A DNA stretch of 64,000 nucleotides from positions 372,001 through 436,000 of the forward strand of contig NZ_FNRF01000003.1 of assembly GCF_900107775.1 (NCBI RefSeq), in the 5' to 3' direction. The DNA is from Xylanibacter ruminicola. GTDB lineage: Bacteria; Bacteroidota; Bacteroidia; Bacteroidales; Bacteroidaceae. Both the position numbers and the translations under genes were made by a program. Positions 18,747 to 26,081 of the stretch are shown here, piece by piece. The stretch's first letter is position 1. Every line of letters begins with the position of its first letter. The notes under the pieces are model-generated. The model had not been told where the DNA came from, did not search any database, and saw only the letters and a program-made list of their open reading frames with translations.

Positions 18747-19301
18747 TTAGTCTCCGTACGACTCATCGTCGTCACCGCTGTTGCCACCCTGGTTCTGGTT
18801 ACCGCCGCCACCAGTGTTTCCACCGGTATTGCCGCCGCCGTTCGATGGCTGGTCAGGATCCTCGATGTCGCCGCTGTCGCTGCTGGTCACGCGCTTCAGC
18901 ACCTTACCGTCCTCGTCCAGGCAGGTAATCTGGATGGCCGTATTCTTCAGCTCGTCCTTTACGTCGGTGCTGGGGGTGAACACGATACGACGGGTGGTGA
19001 TCAGGCCAGTCTTCACATCCTCCAGGTCCTCCACGGCCTTACTGCGCACACCAAATCGCATGGTTCCCAGTCCTGGCAGGGGCACTGAGTGACCTTCGGT
19101 GGCCCACGTGCGGATTACGTCACCTGCAGCATCCCAAGCTGCCTTAATTACACCTGCAGAGATACCACTACGAGTGGCTGCGTCGCGAAACACCTTCTTC
19201 TCTGCGATTGCACTATACAGGTCGGGGCGCATAATGAAACGCTTACCTGGTTTGTTGCCGATTTTAAGCTCTCGACGCTGAGCAATTACTTTAATCGCCA
19301 T
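18747..19301 (-). CDS. HU-family DNA-binding protein with Gly/Asn-rich tail
   Basis: A 184-residue HU-related protein. The first ~125 residues follow the divergent Bacteroidetes HU pattern (ISAGVIKAAWDAAGDVIRTW, then LPGLGTMRFGVRS and ITTRRIVFTPSTD in place of the DNA-binding arm). An extra C-terminal part (about 125-184) ends in a low-complexity tail of Gly, Asn and Gln (GGGNTGGNTGGGGNQNQGG) and the acidic DDDESYGD. Proteins of this kind are common in Bacteroidales next to smalltalk and lysin-like genes. I infer a nucleoid- or mobile-element-related role, not the housekeeping HU role. Its promoter is at 19491-19521 with a long leader of about 185 nt. Confidence 0.88.
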   Translation of the reverse strand: MAIKVIAQRRELKIGNKPGKRFIMRPDLYSAIAEKKVFRDAATRSGISAGVIKAAWDAAGDVIRTWATEGHSVPLPGLGTMRFGVRSKAVEDLEDVKTGLITTRRIVFTPSTDVKDELKNTAIQITCLDEDGKVLKRVTSSDSGDIEDPDQPSNGGGNTGGNTGGGGNQNQGGNSGDDDESYGD

Positions 19302-19490
19302 AATTCAATTAGTTTTTAAATAGTTTGTTTGTTAAATATTTTACTTATTCTCGCTTTGTCGCTTTGGAGTGCAGGTTTTAACCGCTATTAGTACTTTCAA
19401 TTGTTACTATTAATGCGCGCAATTTCTAGAATTAATTCTCGCAATTTTTAGCCTTAATGCCGCTGCTCTTGCTCTCTCAATTTGACAATG

Positions 19491-19521
19491 CAAAGGTACG
19501 AAAAATTCAAATACAAAACAA
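19491..19521 (-). promoter_or_regulatory. HU-like/smalltalk promoter
   Basis: On the minus strand TACCTTTG (19498-19491) fits TAnnTTTG; a TTG lies 20 nt upstream. The leader of about 185 nt is unusually long for this window. Confidence 0.65.
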
Positions 19522-19566
19522 TAGTTTCCCCCGATTATTTTTCATAAAATCAAATATTTTTTTAGA

Positions 19567-19628
19567 CTACTTTGTCGGTGTTGCACAGTTGCACAGTTGC
19601 GCAGTTGCATTTGGTACCGACAACGTAG
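19567..19628. repeat. octamer array inside a 13-bp inverted repeat
   Basis: Four octamers of the type GTTGCACA (19580-19611) are enclosed by a 13-bp inverted repeat with one mismatch: CTACTTTGTCGGT (19567-19579) and ACCGACAACGTAG (19616-19628). Confidence 0.85.
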
Positions 19629-19650
19629 CCTAAACAGTTACTTATTATCT

Positions 19651-19686
19651 TATATATATTATATATTATAATATATAATATATATA
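19651..19686. repeat. perfect 36-bp AT-only palindrome
   Basis: The 18-nt half TATATATATTATATATTA is followed directly by its exact reverse complement, with no spacer. The sequence contains only A and T and could extrude as a cruciform. Confidence 0.95.
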
Positions 19687-19738
19687 AATATTATATTAGA
19701 TTTTTAACGCGCGCACCACAATATAGCAATTACTTAAA

Positions 19739-19770
19739 GCAACAGTGCAACGGCGCAACAGCGCAACAGC
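19739..19770. repeat. inverted octamer array
   Basis: Four octamers of the type GCAACAGC are the reverse complement, with changes, of the GTTGCACA array at 19580-19611. It ends two bases before the stop codon of the UmuC-like remnant. Confidence 0.85.
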
Positions 19771-19771
19771 G

Positions 19772-19963
19772 TTACTTCAGTTTAATCACATCTTTCCAGC
19801 GAGTGGTATAGCAGGGACTTTTGTGGTCGTGCTTAATGGCATTGGCAAATACATTGGCCTTTCCTTTTCCGTTTTTTTGCGTGTATTGCTGAGCTCCAAT
19901 AACAACTGTTTCCGATCCATGCATGCGGTTAATACGGTCTACCACTTCGTCAAGTCTTCTCAT
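19772..19963 (-). pseudogene. UmuC-like DNA polymerase V, C-terminal remnant
   Basis: A 63-codon frame, MRRLDEVVDRINRMHGSE… to …KSPCYTTRWKDVIKLK. This resembles the last segment (DUF4113-type tail) of Y-family polymerase UmuC, which ends in a SPxYTTRW motif; the polymerase and little-finger domains are absent. The frame stays open for a short distance upstream (FSQSPIYLQK before the Met), but the sequence there belongs to the gene on the other strand. I read it as the end of a umuC gene whose 5' part was deleted. Whether the short frame is still translated is unknown. The identification rests on the C-terminal motif alone. Confidence 0.6.
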
Positions 19964-19972
19964 CTTTTGTAG

Positions 19973-20308
19973 ATAGATTGGCGATTGGCTGAACTGATAG
20001 TAAACATACAGTATGCCTGCCAGCGTTATTACTTTGGTGCGATGGCCGAAGCCTACTTCGACAACAAACTGAAGGATGCCAGCGTAAACGTGCAGCGACG
20101 TCAGAAAACCTACGAAGGTTTCGAACGCCTGCCCGATGTGTTTACAACCGACGATGTGGTGCGTTGTTTCCAGCTTAAGAGTGCTGCTACAGCCTATATG
20201 CGAATAAGTCGTCTGACTAAGGACCGACTGATAGAAAAGGCCGAAGACTATGTTGAAGATGGTTGCGCCAAGGTGCGCTATCGTAAAACCGGTCTGCTCA
20301 TGATCTAA
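19973..20308 (+). pseudogene. DUF3987-type protein, C-terminal remnant
   Basis: An open frame of about 111 codons directly after an in-frame TAG (19970-19972), without a good start codon (a TTG at 19985 is the only early candidate). The peptide (IDWRLAELIVNIQYACQRYY…, then FERLPDVFTTDDVVRCF and a winged-helix-like end) resembles the C-terminal region of DUF3987 proteins, which carry a primase/helicase-type N-terminal part in Bacteroidales accessory islands. That part is missing. The reading frame is intact to the normal stop at 20306-20308. It points away from the UmuC-like remnant, with about 10 bp between them. Confidence 0.55.
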
Positions 20309-20336
20309 CGTCCTAACATCCTAACAAACTAACATT
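20305..20336. repeat. 8-bp tandem microrepeat before the M15 peptidase
   Basis: Four octamers of the type CTAACnnn fill the spacer between the DUF3987 remnant and the peptidase start codon. Confidence 0.8.
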
Positions 20337-20342
20337 AAGAAA

Positions 20343-20795
20343 ATGGAACCAATAGTACAGTTAAACAGTAAAGCAAACCTCTCCGAGCATTTTGTGCTCG
20401 GAGAGTTCACCAGGAGCAAGTATCCTGAAGTATATAATATCCCTAGTCATGAGGTTATTGCGCATTTGAAAAACCTCTGCACTTGGCTGGAGGTTTTGCG
20501 AGAGAAAGCCTCACAACCGATTATCATTAACTCAGGTTATCGATCGCCACAGTTGAACCGAAAGGTTGGGGGAGCGCCCACCAGTAATCACTTAACGGGT
20601 TGTGCCGTGGATATCCGCACTAACGGTATGGAGCAGGCCATCTGTTATGCAGCCATCCTCATAGCCTACGCCAATGAATCAGCACAGGATTATGACGAAC
20701 TGCTGATGGAGAAGAACCGCTATGGCGCCGTATGGTTGCACTTTGCTGTACGACCCAAAGAAAACAGGCGCAAGGTCGCGTTTATACGAGCGTAG
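20343..20795 (+). CDS. peptidase M15A-family protein (endolysin-like)
   Basis: A 150-residue zinc peptidase of the M15A group, which cut D-Ala-containing peptide cross-links in peptidoglycan. The expected ligands are visible: His83 and Asp90 in SNHLTGCAVDIR and His133 in WLHFAVRP; INSGYRSPQLNRKVGGAPTS precedes them. There is no signal peptide, as in phage-type endolysins. The gene sits in the accessory island with the HU-like and smalltalk genes and may be the last intact enzyme of that module. It ends 5 bp before the convergent thioesterase gene. Confidence 0.85.
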   Translation: MEPIVQLNSKANLSEHFVLGEFTRSKYPEVYNIPSHEVIAHLKNLCTWLEVLREKASQPIIINSGYRSPQLNRKVGGAPTSNHLTGCAVDIRTNGMEQAICYAAILIAYANESAQDYDELLMEKNRYGAVWLHFAVRPKENRRKVAFIRA

Positions 20796-20800
20796 ACAAG

Positions 20801-21205
20801 CTATTCTTTCGGGAGGGGCTTGGATTTGCGGTAGCCCATGCCGGTGACGTGGCAGATGAGTTTGCCGTCCTGGTTGGTGACGCTTACCTGAACGGAGGGA
20901 ATCTTATGGTGATCGGCCACGAAGGTGGCTTCGGCCCTAAGATGGTCGCCCTCGATAGCGCTGGCCACGAACATAATGTTGTTGGAGATGCCGAAGGTCA
21001 ACTCGCCGTGCTGGTTCATTAAGGCGGCGATGGCAAGGTCGGCTAAGGTGAAGAGGGCACCGCCCTGGCACACATGACCGCCATTCAGGTGCATGGAGGT
21101 AACGGTCATCTCTGCTACAGCATGCTGATCGTCTACCTCTACAATCCTGCAACCAGCGCCAGCTGCAAAGTGGTCGGTCTGGTTAAGTAATTCTTTAATA
21201 TCCAT
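20801..21205 (-). CDS. PaaI-family hotdog thioesterase
   Basis: A 134-residue single-hotdog-domain protein, probably an acyl-CoA thioesterase. The core HLNGGHVCQGGALFTLADLA corresponds to the PaaI active-site helix, with the acidic residue in the LAD triplet, followed by the strands FGISNNIMFVASA and VQVSVTNQDGKLICHVTGMGYRK. A longer frame runs to 21268, but the promoter -7 box at 21227-21234 lies inside it, so ATG 21205 (MDIKELLNQTDHF) is the better start. Substrate unknown. Monocistronic. Confidence 0.85.
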   Translation of the reverse strand: MDIKELLNQTDHFAAGAGCRIVEVDDQHAVAEMTVTSMHLNGGHVCQGGALFTLADLAIAALMNQHGELTFGISNNIMFVASAIEGDHLRAEATFVADHHKIPSVQVSVTNQDGKLICHVTGMGYRKSKPLPKE

Positions 21206-21226
21206 GTTTATACTGTTTTTTGCGTG

Positions 21227-21234
21227 CAAAGATA
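21227..21234 (-). promoter_or_regulatory. thioesterase promoter
   Basis: TATCTTTG on the minus strand fits TAnnTTTG. It lies 22 nt before ATG 21205, giving a short leader, and fixes the start codon. Confidence 0.65.
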
Positions 21235-21295
21235 CATAAAAATATGTTTTATTAAAGCCAATTAACATAGTTTAAAGGAAGAAACGTTAAATATT

Positions 21296-21323
21296 AGTGT
21301 CGAAAGGAGCAACTTTCGGCACT
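21296..21323 (+). promoter_or_regulatory. dyad overlapping the DUF2207 promoter
   Basis: AGTGTCGAAAG (21296-21306) and CTTTCGGCACT (21313-21323) form an 11-bp dyad with one G-U pair and a 6-nt spacer, followed by a T-run. It covers the -33 region of the promoter at 21330, so an operator is more likely than a terminator. Confidence 0.55.
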
Positions 21324-21329
21324 ATTTTT

Positions 21330-21337
21330 TAAATTTG
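21330..21337 (+). promoter_or_regulatory. DUF2207 gene promoter
   Basis: TAAATTTG fits TAnnTTTG. With the ATG at 21347 the transcript would be nearly leaderless. Confidence 0.55.
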
Positions 21338-21346
21338 CACCTTGTA

Positions 21347-22990
21347 ATGAAAGCGAAATTGACAATTGTACTTTTACTGCTTGGGGTGATACAGGTGTTG
21401 GCCCGTCCGCAGTTGCACGATCTGGACATACGGGTGGTGCTCGACAGGAATGGCGATGCCCTGATTACTGAAACACGACAGATGACCATCGACAGCGAGG
21501 GTACAGAGTGCTATATCGGCTTGGCTAACATGGGCCCAAGCATTGTAAAGAACCTGACAGTGACCGACGAAACGGGCGCGCGATACGTATATACGGATTG
21601 GGACGTGAACGAGAGTCGCAGTTGGAAACAGTACAAATGCGGTATTGTAACTACCAAGCGCGGTTTTGAGCTGTGTTGGGGCCTGGGTGCCGAGGGCGAG
21701 CGCACGTACACCACTACCTATGTGATGACTGGACTGGTGCGCGGCTATCCCGATGCCTGTGCCATCCGCCACGTGTTTCTGGATACCGCTGTATCGCCTA
21801 AACCCGAGCATGCCCGTGTGGCTATTACCATGGCCGACAGTACGATGGTGATTAACGAGGACTCGTGCGGTGTGTGGGGCTTTAAGTTCGAGGGCGAGAT
21901 ATGGATGCAGGATGGCTTTGTGATGGCCGAGACCACCAAGCCCATGAGCAGCGAGGCAGGTCTGTACCTGATGGTGAAATTCCCCAAGAGCATGTTTGAG
22001 CCTACCGTATGGGAGAACGATACCTTTGAGAATAAGAAAGACGAGGCCTTTGAGGGTAGCGACTACGTGTATGATGAGGACGACGAGGACGATATGAGCC
22101 CCTTTGAGTGGGTGCTGTTCATCCTGTTTTACGGCGGTGCAGCCCTGGTGGTTATTGGTGGCGCCGTGTGGCAGATTTACCGCGTATGGCGAGCTAATCG
22201 CCAACTGAACAAGGGGCTGATGTGGTATCGCGGCGTGCCGCTGAAAGGCGATCTGCAGGAGGCTAATAAAATATTGAATGCCTATAAATATTTTAACAGC
22301 GATTATAACAATCTGATGTCGGCCTGTATTCTGAAGCTCATCAGTATGGGTATTATCACCATCGAGACGAAACCTAACTCGAAGGGGAAGATGGAGCCTA
22401 ACTTTGTGATGCACGACTATAAGGATATTGACAAGCAGCCTGTGCTGATGCGCCAGCTGTACAAGATGTTTAAGGATGCGGCAGGCAGCGACAGGATACT
22501 GGAGCCTTGGGAGCTGAAGTCGTATATGAAGAGCAGAACCCACCAGAGTGCTATCGACCAGTTTATTACTACCTTGCACGCCAAGAAGGATCTGTCGAAA
22601 TATCCTCCATACGATAAGGATGTGAACGAGGTGTTTGGGTTACGAAAATTCTTGAAAGAATTTACACTGCTTGACGAGCGCGAACTGAAGGAAGTAAAGT
22701 TGTGGAAGGATTATATGATATATGCCACGCTGTTTGGTATTGCCGATAAGGTGATTAAGGAGATGAAGCAGGTGAACCCTGCCTACTTTGATATGGACCG
22801 CGTGGCCAGTACCATGGCCGACAACATGACGCTGCCACTGATTTACAGTACCCTGCAGCGTAGTACATCGAGTGCTGTGGCTGCCAAGGCAGCACGCGAA
22901 CACCGTGCACACGGTGGTGGCGGACACTCGTCGTGGGGAGGCGGCGGAGGCGGCTTCTCGGGCGGCGGCGGAGGTGGCGGCGTGCGTTAA
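21347..22990 (+). CDS. DUF2207-family membrane protein
   Basis: A 547-residue membrane protein of the DUF2207 family. It has a signal peptide (MKAKLTIVLLLLGVIQVLA), an extracytoplasmic beta-rich domain (about 20-230), an acidic stretch (YDEDDEDD), a transmembrane segment (about 250-272, FEWVLFILFYGGAALVVIGGAV), and a cytoplasmic region rich in alternating helices. The end is Gly-rich (HSSWGGGGGGFSGGGG), which is characteristic of the family. Function unknown. I use ATG 21347 because the -7 box overlaps the upstream TTG alternative at 21335. A small gene and a 5'-nucleotidase follow on the same strand. Confidence 0.88.
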   Translation: MKAKLTIVLLLLGVIQVLARPQLHDLDIRVVLDRNGDALITETRQMTIDSEGTECYIGLANMGPSIVKNLTVTDETGARYVYTDWDVNESRSWKQYKCGIVTTKRGFELCWGLGAEGERTYTTTYVMTGLVRGYPDACAIRHVFLDTAVSPKPEHARVAITMADSTMVINEDSCGVWGFKFEGEIWMQDGFVMAETTKPMSSEAGLYLMVKFPKSMFEPTVWENDTFENKKDEAFEGSDYVYDEDDEDDMSPFEWVLFILFYGGAALVVIGGAVWQIYRVWRANRQLNKGLMWYRGVPLKGDLQEANKILNAYKYFNSDYNNLMSACILKLISMGIITIETKPNSKGKMEPNFVMHDYKDIDKQPVLMRQLYKMFKDAAGSDRILEPWELKSYMKSRTHQSAIDQFITTLHAKKDLSKYPPYDKDVNEVFGLRKFLKEFTLLDERELKEVKLWKDYMIYATLFGIADKVIKEMKQVNPAYFDMDRVASTMADNMTLPLIYSTLQRSTSSAVAAKAAREHRAHGGGGHSSWGGGGGGFSGGGGGGGVR

Positions 22991-23028
22991 ACATGAAACG
23001 ATATAATAATTAAGGAACGTATAGCTAA

Positions 23029-23235
23029 ATGAAACTGAAAGTGAATCGTACAACCATCGAGTTGTTTGAGGGCGCAGAGATACGCCACGCATTGATTACT
23101 TATCTGACCAGAAGGCGGATGAGCTTGAAGTTTTTGGAACAGTTAGAAGTACGCGACGTGTGGGGGCATGAGATAGATCTGGATGCTCCCGCAAGTGCAT
23201 TTACCCAAATCAGACTGACATTTAAAGAGCAATGA
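23029..23235 (+). CDS. small protein of unknown function (68 aa)
   Basis: A 68-residue protein that overlaps the start of the 5'-nucleotidase gene by ATGA, which argues that it is real and co-translated. The N-terminus (MKLKVNRTTIELFEGAEIRH) has the hairpin-then-helix pattern of small beta-grasp proteins such as ThiS or MoaD, but the C-terminus (TQIRLTFKEQ) lacks their Gly-Gly. No signal peptide. I do not recognise a function; a partner role for the following phosphoesterase is possible only by context. Confidence 0.7.
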   Translation: MKLKVNRTTIELFEGAEIRHALITYLTRRRMSLKFLEQLEVRDVWGHEIDLDAPASAFTQIRLTFKEQ

Positions 23236-24656
23236 TGAAGAAACTGGTATTGGCATCGCTGATGCTGCTGGCAGGACTGGGTGTTCAGGCGGGCGAAAAG
23301 AAAGAGCTACACATACTGAGTGCTAACGATATGCATGCGGCTATAGAGTGCATGCCACGCTTAGGATTCGTGGCCGACTCGCTGCGTGCCTTGTATCCTA
23401 ACTTGCTGGTGCTGAGCGCCGGCGATAACCGTTCGGGCGAGCCCCTGAACGATATGTACGAGATACCTGCCTATCCGATGGTGGCGCTGATGAATATCAT
23501 AGGTTTTGATGCAACCACGCTGGGTAACCACGAGTTCGACTCGGGTCAGGAGGGCTTGGCCAAGCTCATCAGTATGTCGGCTTTCCCCACGCTGTGTGCC
23601 AATGTGCAGCCCGATGCCAAGTGGAATATGCACGTAAAACCCTATCAGGTGTTTGATTGCGGCGGTATCAAGGTAGGTATCGTAGGTGCTGTGGCGCTGG
23701 GCGCGATGGGTATCCCCGAGAGTCACCCTATGAACACCACGGATATTAAGTTTACCGATCCCTTGGAGACTTTGCAGCAGTACCAGTTCCTGCGCAAGGA
23801 GTGCGATGTGGTGCTGTTTCTCTCGCACCTGGGCTTTGAGAGCGATGTGAAGCTATCGAAGGATCTGCCTTGGGTGGATATCATCGTGGGTGGACACAGT
23901 CATACCCAGCTGAAGGGTGGCGAGATGCACAATGGCTTGTTTATCACTCAGAACAAGAACCGCCTGGCTTGTGTTACCCATACCACACTGACGCTTGAGG
24001 ATGGCAAGGTGGTGGATCGCCAGGCCGAGAACATTGCCATTCGTGGTGGTAAGAACGAGAACAAGGTGGTTAGGGGCCTGGTGGATTATTTCTCGCAGAA
24101 CCCTGCCTTCTACCGTGTGCTGGCACAGGTTGACACGCCGTTTGAGTGCTACGAGGAGTTGGGTAACATGATGTGTGATGCCTACAAGGTGGAGGGGCAT
24201 GCCGACCTGAGTTTCCAGAATCCGGGTGGCGTGCGCTATGAAACCAAGCCCGTGGGTGGCTTTACCGTGGCCGATGCCCTGAGACTGGACCCATTCCAGA
24301 ACGAGGCTATCGAACTGCAGCTGACAGGTAAGGAGCTGATAGATATGATGAAGAAGTGCTACGACAACGATAACCAGGGATTCCCCTATGTGAGTGGCAT
24401 GAAGGTGGACTACACTGTAGACCCAGCTACCAAGGCCCTGACAAAGGTGGTGCTGTATGGCGAGGACGGCAAGAAGCTGAACCTGAAAAAGACCTACAAG
24501 GTGATTACCAACAGCTATACGGTGGCCATCAGCGCTACAAACCGCAAGGACCCAGGTAAGGGTATCGGTAAGATTACAGCGCAGCTGATTATGGACTATC
24601 TGGAGCACCAGGGCCACGTGAGCTATCAGGGCAGCAGGAGAATCTTTAGACATTAA
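23232..24656 (+). CDS. 5'-nucleotidase/metallophosphatase (UshA-like), secreted
   Basis: A 474-residue exported phosphoesterase. The signal peptide (about 1-20) is followed by the calcineurin-like metal-binding domain with motifs SANDMH (Asp33, His35), SAGDN, GNHEFD and GGHSHTQ. The 5'-nucleotidase C-terminal domain (about 300-474) includes the substrate-recognition segment NPGGVRYE and PFQNEA. Domain order and length match periplasmic 5'-nucleotidase/UDP-sugar hydrolases that release nucleosides for uptake. The start overlaps the preceding small gene. Confidence 0.92.
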   Translation: MMKKLVLASLMLLAGLGVQAGEKKELHILSANDMHAAIECMPRLGFVADSLRALYPNLLVLSAGDNRSGEPLNDMYEIPAYPMVALMNIIGFDATTLGNHEFDSGQEGLAKLISMSAFPTLCANVQPDAKWNMHVKPYQVFDCGGIKVGIVGAVALGAMGIPESHPMNTTDIKFTDPLETLQQYQFLRKECDVVLFLSHLGFESDVKLSKDLPWVDIIVGGHSHTQLKGGEMHNGLFITQNKNRLACVTHTTLTLEDGKVVDRQAENIAIRGGKNENKVVRGLVDYFSQNPAFYRVLAQVDTPFECYEELGNMMCDAYKVEGHADLSFQNPGGVRYETKPVGGFTVADALRLDPFQNEAIELQLTGKELIDMMKKCYDNDNQGFPYVSGMKVDYTVDPATKALTKVVLYGEDGKKLNLKKTYKVITNSYTVAISATNRKDPGKGIGKITAQLIMDYLEHQGHVSYQGSRRIFRH

Positions 24657-24674
24657 AGATTAAACATTAACATT
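24652..24674. repeat. 7-bp microrepeat after the 5'-nucleotidase gene
   Basis: ATTAAAG, ATTAAAC, ATTAAC, ATT: a short degenerate heptad array running from the nucleotidase stop codon into the spacer before the TMEM43-like gene. Confidence 0.6.
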
Positions 24675-24700
24675 ATACCAATAACCTATTATTTATTATT

Positions 24701-26080
24701 ATGGCTTATCAAGAAGTAAGAACAACGGGATATGGAACCCGTGTGGGAAATTCGTTTAAGGCAATAGGCGGCGGCATTGTGCTGTTCTGTCTGGGTACTG
24801 CATTACTGTGGTGGAACGAAGGGCGTGCCGTGAAGACAGAAAAAATGCTGGAAGAGGCAGGCAGCGCCTATGTAGAGATGCCTAACCCCGCCAAGAAAGA
24901 TGCCCAGCTGGAGGGCGAACTGATTTGTGGTACGGCACTGGCCACCACGCAGGATTCGCTGATAGATAAGGATTTTGGCGTAGGCGCTAAAGCCATTGCC
25001 ATGCAGCGTAGCGTAGAGTACTACCAGTGGGTAGAGCATGCTAAGGAGCAGAGCGAAGACAAGTTGGGTGGCAAAGAGGTAACTACCACCACCTATACCT
25101 ATACAAAAGAGTGGGTGAGCCGTCCCGTTGAGAGTGCCGAATTCAAGGATCCCGCTTATCAGAAAAAGAACATGGTGCTGACTACCGTTGAGGACGACCA
25201 GCAGTATGCCGAGAACGTAGAGTGGGGCGCCTACAAGCTGAACGAGAGCTTGATTCACGCCATCTCTTCGCGTGAGGCACTCGACCTGACCATTGCCGAG
25301 GATCTGCTGAAGCAGTTGGATAAGAATACCCAGACTGCCTATGAGCGATTCTATGGTGCCCCAAAGAATAACAATCAGCCTGCACCTGAGGCCCAGCAGC
25401 CTGCTGCCATCCCCGATTCGATCAAGGCCCTGCTGCCTGATTCGGTAAAGGCCCAGCTGGACTCGATACAGGCTGTGAACGACTCGATAAACAAAGCCAT
25501 GGAGGCTGCCCAGAACAAGAAGGATCTGGCCTATGTACACCAGGCTGGCAACGTGCTGTACTTTGGACGTGTGCCTGGAAGTCCTGAGGTAGGTGATGTG
25601 CGCGTGACCTTTGAGAAAGTGGTGCCTGCCAAGGTAACGGTGATGGCCGTGGTGGATGGCGACACCTTTAAGCCCTTTAAAGCCAAGAACGGCAAGCGAT
25701 TCCAGACACTGGTGATGGGCAAGAAGAGTGGCGACGAGATTATTGAGGCCAAGAAAGAGGGTAACAACTTTATTAAGTGGGCCCTGCGCATTGTGGGTAT
25801 CCTGATGGTGATTGGCGGACTGAAGGGCATCTTCGGATTCCTGGAGACCATCCTGAAGGTGGTACCATTCATCGCTGGCATTTTCGGCTGGGGTGTTGGC
25901 TTGGTATGCACCATCCTGGGTGTGGTATGGAGCCTGATAGTGATTGCCCTGGCATGGCTGTTCTATCGTCCGCTGTTGGGCATTACCTTGCTGGTTATCG
26001 CAGGTTTCCTGGTATGGGTATTTGCCTTTAAGGGCAAGGATAAGTTGAAGGAACTGGCCGCTAAGGCTGCAACCAAGTAA
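24701..26080 (+). CDS. TMEM43-family membrane protein
   Basis: A 459-residue membrane protein of the TMEM43/LUMA family, known from animals (nuclear envelope) and scattered bacteria. It starts with a short cytoplasmic segment and TM helix (about 19-38, AIGGGIVLFCLGTALLWWNEGRA). A large extracytoplasmic region follows (about 40-345), rich in charged residues and with a Gln/Pro/Ala linker near 225. Three hydrophobic segments close the protein (about 347-450, IVGILMVIGGLKGI…, LVCTILGVVWSLIVIALAWL, PLLGITLLVIAGFLVWVFAF). Bacterial function unknown. The next gene, an anchored AAA ATPase, starts one base after the stop, so the two probably work together. Confidence 0.85.
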   Translation: MAYQEVRTTGYGTRVGNSFKAIGGGIVLFCLGTALLWWNEGRAVKTEKMLEEAGSAYVEMPNPAKKDAQLEGELICGTALATTQDSLIDKDFGVGAKAIAMQRSVEYYQWVEHAKEQSEDKLGGKEVTTTTYTYTKEWVSRPVESAEFKDPAYQKKNMVLTTVEDDQQYAENVEWGAYKLNESLIHAISSREALDLTIAEDLLKQLDKNTQTAYERFYGAPKNNNQPAPEAQQPAAIPDSIKALLPDSVKAQLDSIQAVNDSINKAMEAAQNKKDLAYVHQAGNVLYFGRVPGSPEVGDVRVTFEKVVPAKVTVMAVVDGDTFKPFKAKNGKRFQTLVMGKKSGDEIIEAKKEGNNFIKWALRIVGILMVIGGLKGIFGFLETILKVVPFIAGIFGWGVGLVCTILGVVWSLIVIALAWLFYRPLLGITLLVIAGFLVWVFAFKGKDKLKELAAKAATK

Positions 26081-26081
26081 T

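Larger units (their letters stand above)
19302..19771. other. 470-bp AT-rich non-coding block with inverted repeats
   Basis: No plausible gene is present. The part next to the HU-like gene (19302-19490) is its long leader and contains AAATTGCG direct repeats. Beyond the promoter lie a stem-flanked octamer array (19567-19628), a perfect 36-bp AT palindrome (19651-19686) and a second octamer array in the opposite sense (19739-19770). These are listed separately. Confidence 0.8.

Noticed and set aside
19651..19686. AT palindrome block as a replication origin
   Set aside because: No dnaA or other initiator gene and no cluster of DnaA boxes were seen.
19580..19770. Octamer arrays as a CRISPR array
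   Set aside because: Units are 8 bp without unique spacers, only four copies each, and no cas genes are near.
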